A stretch of DNA of 64,000 nt from NCBI RefSeq assembly GCF_000377565.1, contig NZ_KB898371.1:54305-118304 (forward strand). The letters are read 5' to 3'. A model generated the notes under the pieces. That model made no database searches. It saw nothing but the letters and a program-made list of their open reading frames with translations, and had not been told where the DNA came from. The stretch comes from Rhizobium sp. 2MFCol3.1 (lineage in GTDB: Bacteria; Pseudomonadota; Alphaproteobacteria; Rhizobiales; Rhizobiaceae). The translations under genes were made by a program, and so were the position numbers. Positions 1 through 8,938 of the stretch are shown here, one piece after another; the stretch's first letter is position 1; each line of letters starts with the position of its first letter.

Positions 1-1329
1 TTGGCCGTTGCCGCCGCCCGCCGGGCCTTCGATACCGGCCCGTGGCCCCGCATGTCGGGCGCCGAGCGCTCGCGCCTGATGTTCAAGGTGGCCGAGCTGA
101 TCCTCAAGCATCAGGAAGAGCTCGCCCTGGCCGAAAGCCTCGAAGTCGGCAAGCCGATCGCCCAGGCGCGCGGCGAGATCGGTTTCTGCGCCGACCTCTG
201 GTCCTATGCCGCCGGCCAGGCGCGCGCGTTGGAAGGCCAGGCGCACAACAATATCGGCGACGATCGCTTAGGGCTCGTGCTGCGCGAAGCCGTCGGTGTC
301 GTCGGCATCATCACGCCCTGGAACTTTCCCTTCATCATCGCTTCCGAGCGAGTGCCGTGGGCGATCGGCGCCGGCTGCACCGTCGTCCTCAAACCGTCCG
401 AATTCACCTCGGGAACATCCATCCGCATGGCGGAACTGGCGCGTGAGGCCGGCATTCCCGATGGCGTCTTCAACGTCGTCACCGGCTATGGTGATCCGGC
501 CGGACAGGTGCTCGCCGAAGACCCCGGCGTCGACATGGTTGCCTTCACCGGCTCCGTCCGCGTCGGCACCAAGCTTGGCGAGATCGCCGCGCGCAGCGTC
601 AAGCGCGTCGGGCTGGAGCTCGGCGGCAAGGGTCCGCAGATCGTCTTTGCCGATGCCGACCTCGAGGCTGCCGCCGATGGCATCGCCTACGGCGTCTATC
701 ACAACGGCGGCCAATGCTGCATTTCAGGCAGCCGGCTCCTGGTTCAGGAAGGCATCCGCGACGCATTGATGGAGCGCCTGCTCGACATCTCGCGCAAGGT
801 GACCTTCGGCGATCCGCTGAACGACCGCACCAAGATCGGCGCGATGATCTCGGAGGCCCATGTCGGCAAAGTCCATTCCTACGTGGAAGCCGGCATCGCG
901 TCGGGTGCCGAACTGTTGCTCGGCGGCGAGCGCGTCGGCAAGGACGCGGGCATCTATTACGCACCCACCGTGTTTGCCGGCGTGAAGCCGGAGATGTCGA
1001 TCGCCCGCGAGGAGATTTTCGGACCGGTGCTTTCGACCTTGACCTTCAAGACCGCGGACGAGGCCGTCGCGCTCGCCAATGCCAGCGAGTTCGGCCTGTC
1101 CGCCTCGGTCTGGTCCACCAATCTCGAAAACGCCATGCAGAGCATCCGCCGCATTCGCGCCGGCCGCTGCTGGATCAACAGCGTCATCGACGGCACGCCG
1201 GAGCTGCCGATCGGCGGCTACAAGAAAAGCGGCCTCGGCCGCGAGCTCGGCCGCTACGGCTTTGATGAATATTCCCAGTTCAAGGGCGTGCACGTGACGT
1301 TCGGGCGACCGGCGCCGTGGTTCGGCTGA
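1..1329 (+). CDS. Aldehyde dehydrogenase, 5'-truncated by window edge
   Basis: NAD(P)-dependent aldehyde dehydrogenase that would oxidise an aldehyde to its acid in the cytoplasm. The Rossmann region contains PWNFP and KPSE, the general base lies in LELGGKGP (Glu206 in this numbering), and the catalytic cysteine is the second Cys of GGQCC (Cys240). The visible 442 residues are about 50 fewer than a typical 490-residue member and the frame is open at base 1, so the N-terminus lies upstream and the TTG at base 1 is probably internal. It precedes a sugar ABC importer and kduI/kduD genes, so a substrate from sugar-acid breakdown is plausible, but the exact substrate cannot be read from the sequence. 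Confidence 0.9.
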   Translation: MAVAAARRAFDTGPWPRMSGAERSRLMFKVAELILKHQEELALAESLEVGKPIAQARGEIGFCADLWSYAAGQARALEGQAHNNIGDDRLGLVLREAVGVVGIITPWNFPFIIASERVPWAIGAGCTVVLKPSEFTSGTSIRMAELAREAGIPDGVFNVVTGYGDPAGQVLAEDPGVDMVAFTGSVRVGTKLGEIAARSVKRVGLELGGKGPQIVFADADLEAAADGIAYGVYHNGGQCCISGSRLLVQEGIRDALMERLLDISRKVTFGDPLNDRTKIGAMISEAHVGKVHSYVEAGIASGAELLLGGERVGKDAGIYYAPTVFAGVKPEMSIAREEIFGPVLSTLTFKTADEAVALANASEFGLSASVWSTNLENAMQSIRRIRAGRCWINSVIDGTPELPIGGYKKSGLGRELGRYGFDEYSQFKGVHVTFGRPAPWFG

Positions 1330-1391
1330 CAGGGGAGTGACGGATAGGGCGTTTCCGCTTTTGGGAGAAGGCGGGGCGTCTGGGAGGAAAA

Positions 1392-1451
1392 TCTCGGCCG
1401 GCGTGATCTTTGGTCGGAGCCCGCCAGCCGAGACTTGGGTCTTTCGACCCA
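1392..1451 (+). terminator. Two hairpins after the aldehyde dehydrogenase
   Basis: A 12-bp stem (1392-1403 with 1422-1433, one G-U pair) is followed at once by a 6-bp perfect hairpin, TGGGTC-TTTC-GACCCA (1436-1451). There is no clear T-run. Together they separate the dehydrogenase from the binding-protein gene and may end or weaken readthrough, or may form part of the leader of the next gene. Confidence 0.4.
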
Positions 1452-1481
1452 CATTGCACATCCATAAGGGAGGATACGCAA

Positions 1482-2432
1482 ATGAAATTGACCAGGTTGA
1501 AAACCGCAGCACTCGCCGCGGGTATCGCCACGATGATGACATCTACGGCATTGGCCGCCGACGTCAAGGCAACGATGATCATCTATCTCGATCCGAGTGT
1601 CCAGTTCTTCAACCCCGTGGTGAAGGGCGCCAAGGACGCGGCGGCACAGTTCGGCGTCGATCTCGACGTGCAATACGCAAACAACGATCCGGTTCGCCAG
1701 AACGATCTGATCGAAAGCGCCACGGCAGCAGGCGTCGATGGCATAGCCGTTGCCATCTCCTCGTCGGATGCCTTCGACGAAAGCATCTGCGCGGCCGTGA
1801 AGGCCGGCATCGTGGTCATCGGCTTCAACAATGACGACCTGGAAGGCGCCAAGGGCAATTGCCGCCAAGCCTATGTCGGCATGAACGAATTCTCCTCCGG
1901 CTACGAGCTCGGCAACCGGATGATCAAGGAATTCGGCCTGAAGTCCGGCGACGTTGTCTTCAACCCGCGCGAAATCCCCGAGGCGAGCTTCGCGGTCGCG
2001 CGCGGCGGCGGCATCGAGAAGGCGATGAAGGAGAACGGCATCAAGGTCGAGACGGTTCGCGCCGGGCTTGATCCGGCCGAGGCCCAGAACATCATGGCGC
2101 AGTTCCTGATCGCCAACCCCAACGTCAAGGCGGTGTTCGGCACCGGCTCGGTCACCTCGACGGTCGGCGCGGGCGCCATCAAGGATGCGGGCATCAAGGT
2201 TCCGTTCGGCGGATTCGACCTCGCGGTCGAGATCGTCAATGCGGTTGAGTCCGGTGCGATGTTCGCGACCATGGACCAGCAGCCCTATCTCCAGGGCTAC
2301 TACCCGATCGCCCAGATCGCGCTCTCGAAGAAGTACGGGCTGACCCCGACCGACGTCGACACAGGGCAGGGCGCCTTCCTCGACAAGTCGCGCATCAGCT
2401 CGGTCAAGCCGCTGATCGGCAGCTTCCGCTAA
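1482..2432 (+). CDS. Sugar ABC transporter periplasmic binding protein (CUT2 type)
   Basis: Secreted substrate-binding protein of the RbsB/FrcB-like family (Peripla_BP_4 fold), 316 residues. A Sec signal peptide (basic MKLTR start, hydrophobic core, cleavage near ALAADV) precedes the mature domain, which opens with VKATMIIYLDPSVQFF. The ATG at 1482 is chosen over an upstream in-frame start because it follows an AAGGGAGGA ribosome site and begins the signal peptide. It heads an operon with the permease and ATPase. The neighbouring kduI, kduD and kdgF suggest the ligand is an unsaturated or keto uronate, or a related sugar acid. That ligand is inferred from context, not from binding residues. 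Confidence 0.9.
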   Translation: MKLTRLKTAALAAGIATMMTSTALAADVKATMIIYLDPSVQFFNPVVKGAKDAAAQFGVDLDVQYANNDPVRQNDLIESATAAGVDGIAVAISSSDAFDESICAAVKAGIVVIGFNNDDLEGAKGNCRQAYVGMNEFSSGYELGNRMIKEFGLKSGDVVFNPREIPEASFAVARGGGIEKAMKENGIKVETVRAGLDPAEAQNIMAQFLIANPNVKAVFGTGSVTSTVGAGAIKDAGIKVPFGGFDLAVEIVNAVESGAMFATMDQQPYLQGYYPIAQIALSKKYGLTPTDVDTGQGAFLDKSRISSVKPLIGSFR

Positions 2433-2448
2433 CCGCGTTTCGTGGGAG

Positions 2449-2469
2449 CCTGCCGACGATGTCGGCAGG
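2449..2469 (+). terminator. Hairpin between binding protein and permease genes
   Basis: Perfect 9-bp stem CCTGCCGAC-GAT-GTCGGCAGG just after the binding-protein stop codon, with no T-run. Such stem-loops commonly protect the 3' end of the binding-protein message and lower expression of the downstream permease. That role is inferred here. Confidence 0.55.
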
Positions 2470-2501
2470 TTCTCCGTCTCCAATCGATCGAGTACCAGAC
2501 C

Positions 2502-3521
2502 GTGACACCAATTCTTGATACAAGTGCCGCGCCCCGGTCGCGGACGCAGAAACAACCAATGATCCGGCAGATCATGGCGATGCCGGCAGGCGCGATCTTC
2601 CTCGTCTTCATGACGCTGCAGATCGTCTGCATCGCAGGCGCGCTTCTCTATCCCGATCAGTTCCGCTACCTCTCGCCGCAGAACCTGACGATCCTGATGA
2701 AGGCGATCCCCGTGCTTGGCTGCCTGGCGCTTGGCGCCGGCGTGCTGATGATCGCGGGGGAATTCGACCTCTCCATCGGCTCCGTCTACACCTTTACCGC
2801 CATCCTGATGGCAAGCCTTGTCGGCGCCGGAATGAGCGCCTTCATAGCCGCCCCGCTCGGCGTCTTGGCCGGCATCATGATCGGCCTGCTCAACGGCCAC
2901 ATCACGCTGCGCTTCGGGCTGCCATCCTTCATCGTGACCCTGGGCGGGCTGTTGTTCTGGCGTGGCGCGGTGCTGCTCTATAACGGCGCTGTCCAGGTTC
3001 GTTTCGATCCGGAGCCGATTTTCACCAGCCTGTTCTCAGGCACGCTGCTCGGCATCAACGCCGCCTTCATCTGGATCGTTCTCTTCGTCGTCGGCTTCCA
3101 CTACCTCGTCCATCGTCACCGCTTCGGCAACCATGTGTTCGCCACCGGCGGCAATCGCGGTGCGGCGGAAGCGATCGGCATCAACACCAACCGCGTCAAG
3201 CTGGTGGCCTTCGCGATCGCCGGCGGCATGGCGGCTGTGGCCGGCATCATTGCAACCGCCCGCGTCGGCAGCGTGCAGCCGGGGCAGGGCGCCGGACTGG
3301 AACTTCAGGCGATCGCCGCCTGCGTCATCGGCGGACTGTCGCTGCGCGGCGGCCGCGGCTCGATCATCGGCATCTTCCTCGGTGTGCTCCTCATCCACAC
3401 CATCACCGACGTGCTGCTTCTCTTGCGTGCGCCGGGCTTCTATCTCGACATGTTCATCGCGACGCTGATCGTGCTGGCCGCCATCTTCAACCATCTTATC
3501 GAGCGGCGAGGTCTTGCGTGA
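2502..3521 (+). CDS. Sugar ABC transporter permease (CUT2 type)
   Basis: Inner-membrane permease of the RbsC/FrcC family (BPD_transp_2). The 339 residues contain about eight to ten hydrophobic segments and the family stretch GEFDLSIGSVYTF. The start is uncertain: GTG at 2502 gives a normal-length protein, while ATG at 2559 would begin closer to the first membrane helix, and neither has a strong ribosome site. Its stop codon overlaps the start of the ATPase gene, indicating translational coupling. It should form the membrane channel for the binding protein encoded just upstream. Confidence 0.88.
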   Translation: MTPILDTSAAPRSRTQKQPMIRQIMAMPAGAIFLVFMTLQIVCIAGALLYPDQFRYLSPQNLTILMKAIPVLGCLALGAGVLMIAGEFDLSIGSVYTFTAILMASLVGAGMSAFIAAPLGVLAGIMIGLLNGHITLRFGLPSFIVTLGGLLFWRGAVLLYNGAVQVRFDPEPIFTSLFSGTLLGINAAFIWIVLFVVGFHYLVHRHRFGNHVFATGGNRGAAEAIGINTNRVKLVAFAIAGGMAAVAGIIATARVGSVQPGQGAGLELQAIAACVIGGLSLRGGRGSIIGIFLGVLLIHTITDVLLLLRAPGFYLDMFIATLIVLAAIFNHLIERRGLA

Positions 3522-4258
3522 TGTCGGCCCCCAATCTTCTTGAACTGCACAACATCTCGAAAAGCTTCGGCGCGCTGACCGCGCTGCGCAATCTGAGCTT
3601 TCATATCGGCGAAGGCGAAGTGGTGGGGCTGCTCGGCGACAACGGCGCCGGCAAGTCGACAACCGTCAACCTGATATCAGGCATCCACAAGCCGACGGAC
3701 GGCTATCTCAGCGTCGACGGCAAGAAGACGGCGTTCACCTGCCGGTCGGACTCCGCCGATGCCGGTATCGAAACCATCTATCAGCATACGGCGCTGGTGG
3801 ATTCGCTTTCGATCACCCGCAACATCTTCATGGGCCGCGAACTCACCGATCGCTTCGGCTTCCTGCGGCAGCGCGAAATGCGCGAGATCGCCATGGAAGT
3901 GCTACAGAACGCGGTCCACATCTCCGGCATCGACAGCCCAGATACGCTTGTCGGCAATCTCTCCGGCGGCCAGAAGCAGGCCGTCGCCATCGCCCGCGCG
4001 GTCTATTTCAAGAAGCGCGTGTTGCTTCTCGACGAGCCGACGTCTGCGCTGTCGGTGCGCGAGACCGAAGCGCTCCTGAACCAGGTGCTGAAGCTCAAGG
4101 CGGAGAACGTCTCCAGCGTGCTTGTGACCCACAACATCTACCACGCCTATCAGGTCTGCGACCGCTTCGTGATCATGAGCCACGGCACCAAGGTGTTCGA
4201 TGTCGACAAGGCGGACACGACGATCAACCAGCTGACCGAATATGTCGTGCTCACCTGA
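3521..4258 (+). CDS. Sugar ABC transporter ATP-binding protein, single domain
   Basis: ATPase of 245 residues with a complete nucleotide-binding cassette: Walker A GDNGAGKST, signature LSGGQ, Walker B VLLLDEP and the switch histidine in LVTHN. Most CUT2 ATPases (RbsA, AraG) are two fused cassettes of about 500 residues. This one is a single cassette, as in the FrcA fructose importer of Sinorhizobium, so it probably works as a homodimer. The ATG at 3521 overlaps the permease stop (TGATG). An in-frame GTG lies three bases upstream. Confidence 0.92.
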   Translation: MSAPNLLELHNISKSFGALTALRNLSFHIGEGEVVGLLGDNGAGKSTTVNLISGIHKPTDGYLSVDGKKTAFTCRSDSADAGIETIYQHTALVDSLSITRNIFMGRELTDRFGFLRQREMREIAMEVLQNAVHISGIDSPDTLVGNLSGGQKQAVAIARAVYFKKRVLLLDEPTSALSVRETEALLNQVLKLKAENVSSVLVTHNIYHAYQVCDRFVIMSHGTKVFDVDKADTTINQLTEYVVLT

Positions 4259-4289
4259 TCCCACCCAACAGACAGAAGGGGCATAGCCC

Positions 4290-5132
4290 GTGACCATTTC
4301 AGTATCAGTACGCCAGGTCGTCGGACCTGAGGATGCCGCGAGGCGCGACACGCAGGGCCTGCGCGACGGTTTCGTGATCGAGAACCTGTTTCGCTCAGGC
4401 GAAGCCAACCTCACCTACAGCCATCTCGATCGCATGATCGTCGGCGGTGTCATGCCGACCGCGAAGCCTCTGGAGATCGCCGCGATCGCCGAGACCGGCA
4501 CGGAGCGCTTTCTCGACCGGCGCGAGGCTGCCATCGTCAATATCGGCGGCGCAGGCACCGTCAGCGTAGGAGGTAAGGCTTACGAACTCGGCTTCCAGGA
4601 GGCGCTGTATATCGGAATGGGCGAGGGGGCTTTGAGCTTCGCTAGCCGCGATCAAGGCGAGCCTGCGCTCTTCTATCTGCTCAGCGCGCCAGCGCATCGG
4701 ACCTGCCCTACGGTGCATATCACCCGCGAGATGGCGAGGAAGGTGGTTGTGGGCTCCGCGGAGGAATCCAATGCCCGCACCATCAATCAGTATGTCCACC
4801 CCGATGTCTGCGACAGCTGCCAGTTGCTTGTGGGGCTGACGATGTTCGAGCCCGGCTCCGTCTGGAACACCATGCCGGCGCATGTTCACGATCGCCGAAT
4901 GGAGGTCTATCTCTACTTCGGCATGCAGGAGCAGACGCGTATCTTCCATTTCATGGGCGAACCCAGCGAAACGCGGCATGTCGTGCTGAAGAACCACGAT
5001 GCGGTGCTATCCCCCGGCTGGTCGATCCATTCGGGTGCCGGAACCGGCCGCTACGCCTTCATCTGGGCCATGGCTGGCGATAATATGAGCTTCACCGACA
5101 TGGATAAGGTGCCGATGGAAGACCTGCGATGA
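4290..5132 (+). CDS. kduI: 5-dehydro-4-deoxy-D-glucuronate isomerase KduI
   Basis: Converts 5-keto-4-deoxyuronate to 2,5-diketo-3-deoxygluconate in the breakdown of unsaturated uronates from pectin and related polymers. The 280 residues match the family length. The cupin metal ligands are visible as His198, His200 and Glu205 (AHVHDRRMEV) plus His247 (SIHSG). Translation starts at GTG 4290 behind AGAAGGGG. The stop overlaps the kduD start (ATGA), so the two successive pathway enzymes are translationally coupled. Confidence 0.95.
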   Translation: MTISVSVRQVVGPEDAARRDTQGLRDGFVIENLFRSGEANLTYSHLDRMIVGGVMPTAKPLEIAAIAETGTERFLDRREAAIVNIGGAGTVSVGGKAYELGFQEALYIGMGEGALSFASRDQGEPALFYLLSAPAHRTCPTVHITREMARKVVVGSAEESNARTINQYVHPDVCDSCQLLVGLTMFEPGSVWNTMPAHVHDRRMEVYLYFGMQEQTRIFHFMGEPSETRHVVLKNHDAVLSPGWSIHSGAGTGRYAFIWAMAGDNMSFTDMDKVPMEDLR

Positions 5133-5884
5133 GCCTTTTCGATCTCACCGGCCGCTGGGCCATCGTCACCGGCGCCAATACCGGCATCGGCCAGGCCATC
5201 GCGGTTGGCTTGGCTGAAGCGGGCGCTGATATCGTCGGCGTCGGCCGCTCGGCGATGGACGAGACGGCGGATGCGGTTACATCGACGGGGCGCCGGTTCG
5301 TATCGCTCAAGGCGGACCTGTCCGATACCGGGGAAGCAAAGGCCGTTGTCGAACGCGCCCTTGCCGCCGGCGCCTCGCCCGATATCCTCGTCAACAATGC
5401 CGGCATCATCCGCCGCGCCGACGCGCTGGAATTCACGGAGGAAGATTGGGACGCGGTGCTCGACACCAACCTGAAATCCGTTTTCTTCCTCTGCCAGGCC
5501 TTCGCGAAAGCCGCGGTCGCGCGCCAAGCGCCGGCGAAGATCACCAACATTGCCTCGCTCCTCTCCTTCCAGGGCGGTATCCGTATTCCGTCCTATACGG
5601 CTGCAAAAAGCGGGCTTGCCGGGATCACCAGGCTGATGGCGAACGAGTGGGCTTCGAAGGGCATCAATGTGAACGCCATCGCCCCGGGCTATGTCGAAAC
5701 CAACAACACAGAGGCGCTTCGCGCCGACGCGGAGCGCAGCGCGGATATCCTCAAACGCATTCCGGCCGCCCGCTGGGCCAAGGCCGAGGATATGGTGGGC
5801 ACGGCGGTCTATTTGGCGTCGCGCGCTTCCGATTATGTTCATGGCACGGTGCTGCCGGTCGATGGCGGCTGGCTTGCCCGATAG
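5129..5884 (+). CDS. kduD: 2-deoxy-D-gluconate 3-dehydrogenase KduD
   Basis: Short-chain dehydrogenase of 251 residues that reduces 2,5-diketo-3-deoxygluconate to 2-keto-3-deoxygluconate with NAD(P)H, the step after KduI. Visible motifs are the cofactor loop TGANTGIG (residues 14-21), NNAG, and the catalytic Tyr156 and Lys160 in SYTAAKSG. The ATGA overlap with kduI and the kdgF gene nine bases downstream support an operon. Other SDR substrates are possible in principle, but the operon partner makes KduD the best call. Confidence 0.93.
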   Translation: MSLFDLTGRWAIVTGANTGIGQAIAVGLAEAGADIVGVGRSAMDETADAVTSTGRRFVSLKADLSDTGEAKAVVERALAAGASPDILVNNAGIIRRADALEFTEEDWDAVLDTNLKSVFFLCQAFAKAAVARQAPAKITNIASLLSFQGGIRIPSYTAAKSGLAGITRLMANEWASKGINVNAIAPGYVETNNTEALRADAERSADILKRIPAARWAKAEDMVGTAVYLASRASDYVHGTVLPVDGGWLAR

Positions 5885-5893
5885 GAGATGATA

Positions 5894-6223
5894 ATGGCCG
5901 ATCACTACACGCTTCCCGACAACATCACCTGGACCGAAGTCGCGCCCGGCAATCGCCGCGCCGTGCTGTCCCATCGCCCCGAGGCGATGCTGGTCGCCTT
6001 CCGCTTCGAGCCCGGCGCGATCGGCGCGCTGCATTCGCATCCGCATACCCAAGTGAGTTACGTCGCCGAGGGCGCTTTCGACGTCACCATCGATGGCGTC
6101 ACTACAAGGCTCGACGCCGGCTCCAGCTTCATCGTGGCGCCCAACCTGGTGCATGGGGTCGTTGCCATCGAGAAGGGATTGTTGATCGACACCTTCACGC
6201 CGAGGCGGGATGATTTCCTCTAA
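5894..6223 (+). CDS. kdgF: KdgF-like cupin, uronate linearisation
   Basis: Single-domain cupin of 109 residues. Family members convert cyclic 4,5-unsaturated monouronates, released by pectate or alginate lyases, to the linear keto acid that KduI uses. The metal-binding pattern is present as His47, His49, Gln53 (HSHPHTQ) and His87, and the C-terminal LIDTFTPRRDDFL block is characteristic of KdgF. The ATG at 5894 is preferred because AGGAG lies about six bases upstream; another ATG two codons earlier would abut that site. Together with kduI and kduD it completes the route from unsaturated uronate to 2-keto-3-deoxygluconate. Confidence 0.85.
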   Translation: MADHYTLPDNITWTEVAPGNRRAVLSHRPEAMLVAFRFEPGAIGALHSHPHTQVSYVAEGAFDVTIDGVTTRLDAGSSFIVAPNLVHGVVAIEKGLLIDTFTPRRDDFL

Positions 6224-6419
6224 AGTTCGGCGGAGTAAATAACTATTTAGATACAAAATATTAGATAACGGAATCATTGGCATAGGTGCATTTCCATCAA
6301 CTCGGCGCCATGCCCCGATCTTGACAGGAAATCGCTTTCGCTGTCTGTCTTGTCACGAGGAGTGCGGTGAAGCCTGATAGATTTGGGCTTCGCGCTGCAA
6401 GTGAGGAGGACGCGTTTCT
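6224..6419. promoter_or_regulatory. AT-rich intergenic region with direct repeat
   Basis: The 196 bases between kdgF and the first oxidoreductase include a strongly AT-rich stretch (about 6236-6268) with TTAGATA repeated at 6247-6253 and 6261-6267. The composition contrasts with the GC-rich neighbours and suggests a promoter and regulator site for the oxidoreductase pair. No regulator gene for this cluster lies within the window. Confidence 0.4.
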
Positions 6420-7451
6420 ATGTTGAGATTTGCCGTTGTCGGGATCGACCATGGGCATACCTTCGATCACGTGAAGGGACTGCTGGCCGCCGGCGCCGAA
6501 TTCGTCGGCTATTGCCCGAAGACATCCGTTCCCGCCATTCGCGAGATGTTCGAGAAGACCTATCCCGATGCGCCACAGATCGATCGGGAGCAGCTGCTCG
6601 CCGATCCCTCTATCGACGTGATCTGCATTGCGGCGATCCCGGCCGACCGCGCTGACCTCGCCATCCGCGCCATGAAATCTGGCAAGGACGTGATGACCGA
6701 CAAGCCCGGCGTGACGACATCGGCGCAGCTGCAGGCGGTGAAGGACGCGGTGGCCGAGACGGGCCGCATCTTCTCCATCTGCTTTTCCGAACGCCATTGC
6801 GTGCGATCGGCCGTCAAGGCCGGTAAGCTCGTCCAATCGGGCGCCATCGGCACGGTCATCCAGACGCTCGGCATGGGACCACACCGGCTGCAGCTGCCGA
6901 CACGGCCCGACTGGTTCTTCGACCCGGAAAAATTCGGCGGCATCATCGTCGATATCGCCTCGCACCAGGTCGATCAGTTCCTGTTCTACACCGGCTCGAC
7001 ATCGGCCACCGTCGCTGCGAGCTCGATCGGCAATTTCGGCATGCCCGACCGACCGGCTTTCCAGGATTTCGGCGAGGTGCTCCTGCGCTCCGACAAGGGC
7101 TCCGGCTACATCCGCGTCGATTGGTTCACGCCCGAGGCCCTGCCGACATGGGGCGACGGTCGCCTGACCATTTTGGGGACCGAAGGCTATATCGAGCTAC
7201 GCAAGTACATCGACATCTCCGGCCGTCCCGGCAAGGATCACCTCTTCCTGGTCAACGGCAAGGAGATGACGCACATCGATTGCAGCGACGAGAAGCTCGA
7301 CTACTTCGAGGCGTTCCTGGCCGACGTGCGCGACCGCACGGAGACGGCGATGCCGCAGGCGCATGTCTACGAGGTCTGCCGGCTGTCGCTCGAGGCGCAG
7401 GCAAACGCGGTGAGGATCGGCCAAGGTCAAGCTCCGGCTGGAGGGCGCTGA
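6420..7451 (+). CDS. Gfo/Idh/MocA family oxidoreductase
   Basis: NAD(P)-dependent sugar dehydrogenase-like protein of 343 residues. The N-terminal Rossmann fold is followed by the EKP-equivalent motif TDKPGVT (Lys in the Gfo/Idh/MocA active site) and a C-terminal alpha/beta substrate domain with the SHQVDQF stretch. The substrate is unknown. It is followed after one base by a second family member, and the two are probably co-transcribed. Their position after kduI-kduD-kdgF suggests they oxidise or epimerise a sugar or sugar acid in the same pathway. Confidence 0.85.
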   Translation: MLRFAVVGIDHGHTFDHVKGLLAAGAEFVGYCPKTSVPAIREMFEKTYPDAPQIDREQLLADPSIDVICIAAIPADRADLAIRAMKSGKDVMTDKPGVTTSAQLQAVKDAVAETGRIFSICFSERHCVRSAVKAGKLVQSGAIGTVIQTLGMGPHRLQLPTRPDWFFDPEKFGGIIVDIASHQVDQFLFYTGSTSATVAASSIGNFGMPDRPAFQDFGEVLLRSDKGSGYIRVDWFTPEALPTWGDGRLTILGTEGYIELRKYIDISGRPGKDHLFLVNGKEMTHIDCSDEKLDYFEAFLADVRDRTETAMPQAHVYEVCRLSLEAQANAVRIGQGQAPAGGR

Positions 7452-7452
7452 G

Positions 7453-8532
7453 ATGAGCAGGAAGTTTCGCGTCGGCGTGATCGGCGCCGGCATCGCCGCG
7501 CGCCATCTGTCCGGCTTCAGCTGGAACAAGGACCTGTTCGACGTCGTGGTTCTTTGCTCGCTCGACGCCGATCGCGGCAAGGCGCTTTGCGAGGAGTTCG
7601 GCATCCCTGAATACACGCAGGATGCCGAGGCGATGATCGCTCGCGCCGATCTCGATATCATCGACATCTGCACGCCGCCGAGCTCGCATTTCGAGCTCTG
7701 CCGCAGGGCGATCGAGGCGGGCAAACACGTGATCTGCGAGAAGCCGTTGTTCGGTTCGATTGCCGAAGTGGACGAGATGGCGGGCATTGTCGGCAAGGCG
7801 AACGGGCCGCAGCTGATGCCGATCTTCCAGTATCGCTATGGCTCCGGCCTTCAGAAGCTGAAGATGCTGATCGAACTCGGGCTTACCGGCGACGCGTTCC
7901 TCACGACGATCGAAACCCACTGGTGGCGCGGGCCCGATTATTACGCGGTGCCCTGGCGCGGCAAATGGGCAACCGAGCTTGGCGGCGGCCTGCTCGGGCA
8001 CGCGATCCATGCCCATGACATGCTGAACTACATACACGGCCCCTGCGCCGAACTCTTCTCCTTCGGCGCCACGCTGGTCAACCCGATCGAGGTCGAGGAT
8101 ACGGCGGCACTGTCGGTGAAGATGAAAAACGGATCGCTCGCCAGCCTGTCGATGACGCTCGGCTCGCGCGAGGAGATCTCGCGCCTGCGCTTTTGCTTCC
8201 GCGATCTGGTGGCGGAAAGCATCATCGAGCCCTACACGATGGGTCGCGATCCCTGGACCTTCAAGGCGGGCAACGAGGAGCACCAAGAGAAGGTGGATGC
8301 GGCGCTCGCCCGCTACGAGGCCAAGGAGGACGGCTATACCCGCCAGTTCGAGCTCTTCCATCAGTCGCTGGTCCGCAACGAAGAACCGCCGGTGACGCTT
8401 GCCGACGCGCGCAACTCGCTGGAACTGGTCACCGCCGCCTACCACTCGCAACGCACCGGACTTCCGACCTCCCTGCCGATACTTCCCGACCACCCGCTCT
8501 ACCGCTCCTGGCTACCGGAAGAGGCCCGTTAG
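7453..8532 (+). CDS. Gfo/Idh/MocA family oxidoreductase
   Basis: Second oxidoreductase of the pair, 359 residues, with the Rossmann glycine motif VIGAGIAARH, the catalytic-lysine motif CEKPLF and the C-terminal GGGLLGHAIHAHD segment typical of the family. It starts one base after the preceding gene stops, so the two are very likely one transcript. Tandem Gfo/Idh/MocA genes often perform paired oxidation and reduction on a sugar ring. Which sugar is used cannot be told from the sequence. Confidence 0.85.
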   Translation: MSRKFRVGVIGAGIAARHLSGFSWNKDLFDVVVLCSLDADRGKALCEEFGIPEYTQDAEAMIARADLDIIDICTPPSSHFELCRRAIEAGKHVICEKPLFGSIAEVDEMAGIVGKANGPQLMPIFQYRYGSGLQKLKMLIELGLTGDAFLTTIETHWWRGPDYYAVPWRGKWATELGGGLLGHAIHAHDMLNYIHGPCAELFSFGATLVNPIEVEDTAALSVKMKNGSLASLSMTLGSREEISRLRFCFRDLVAESIIEPYTMGRDPWTFKAGNEEHQEKVDAALARYEAKEDGYTRQFELFHQSLVRNEEPPVTLADARNSLELVTAAYHSQRTGLPTSLPILPDHPLYRSWLPEEAR

Positions 8533-8674
8533 CAAGGAGAGATGATAGCGATCAAGCTTAACCGATAATATTGCGACGGGGACGATGAAAGTCGCGCCGA
8601 AGTAACGACTTGCTAAGCTCCATTTGTCAGCCTCGGATCCATTGATTTTCATAATCCGTTGTTCGAGGTCTTTC

Positions 8675-8938
8675 ATGTTTTTGAGTAAAGACGATTGGAT
8701 CAACCAGCGTGCCTATGCGCTGTGGGAAGCGGAAGGCCGGCCCGACGGGCGCGGCGGCGAGCATTGGCAACAGGCGGCCCGCGAGTACCAGTTGCTGGAG
8801 CGGACGCGCGCCTCCGCCGATGGCAGCGACCTGATCGAGCGCTTGAAAACGATGGGCCGGATCATGCGCGAAGCGGACCATGACGATCGGTCCGACACAC
8901 CGGAAAAATCATCTTCCTCGCGCCGTTCGGCAAGATGA
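8675..8938 (+). CDS. DUF2934 domain protein
   Basis: Small cytoplasmic protein of 87 residues with the DUF2934 core INQRAYALWEAEGRPDGR followed by EHWQQA. The function of the domain is unknown; it is common in rhizobial genomes. The ATG at 8675 is preferred over one 17 codons upstream because the domain begins immediately after it. The C-terminal tail is Ser/Arg-rich and looks disordered. No operon partner is evident. Confidence 0.8.
   Translation: MFLSKDDWINQRAYALWEAEGRPDGRGGEHWQQAAREYQLLERTRASADGSDLIERLKTMGRIMREADHDDRSDTPEKSSSSRRSAR

Noticed and set aside
1254..2900. Minus-strand open frame of 548 codons across the binding-protein and permease genes
   Set aside because: It spans several real genes in antisense, has a low-complexity translation, and shows no domain or ribosome site.
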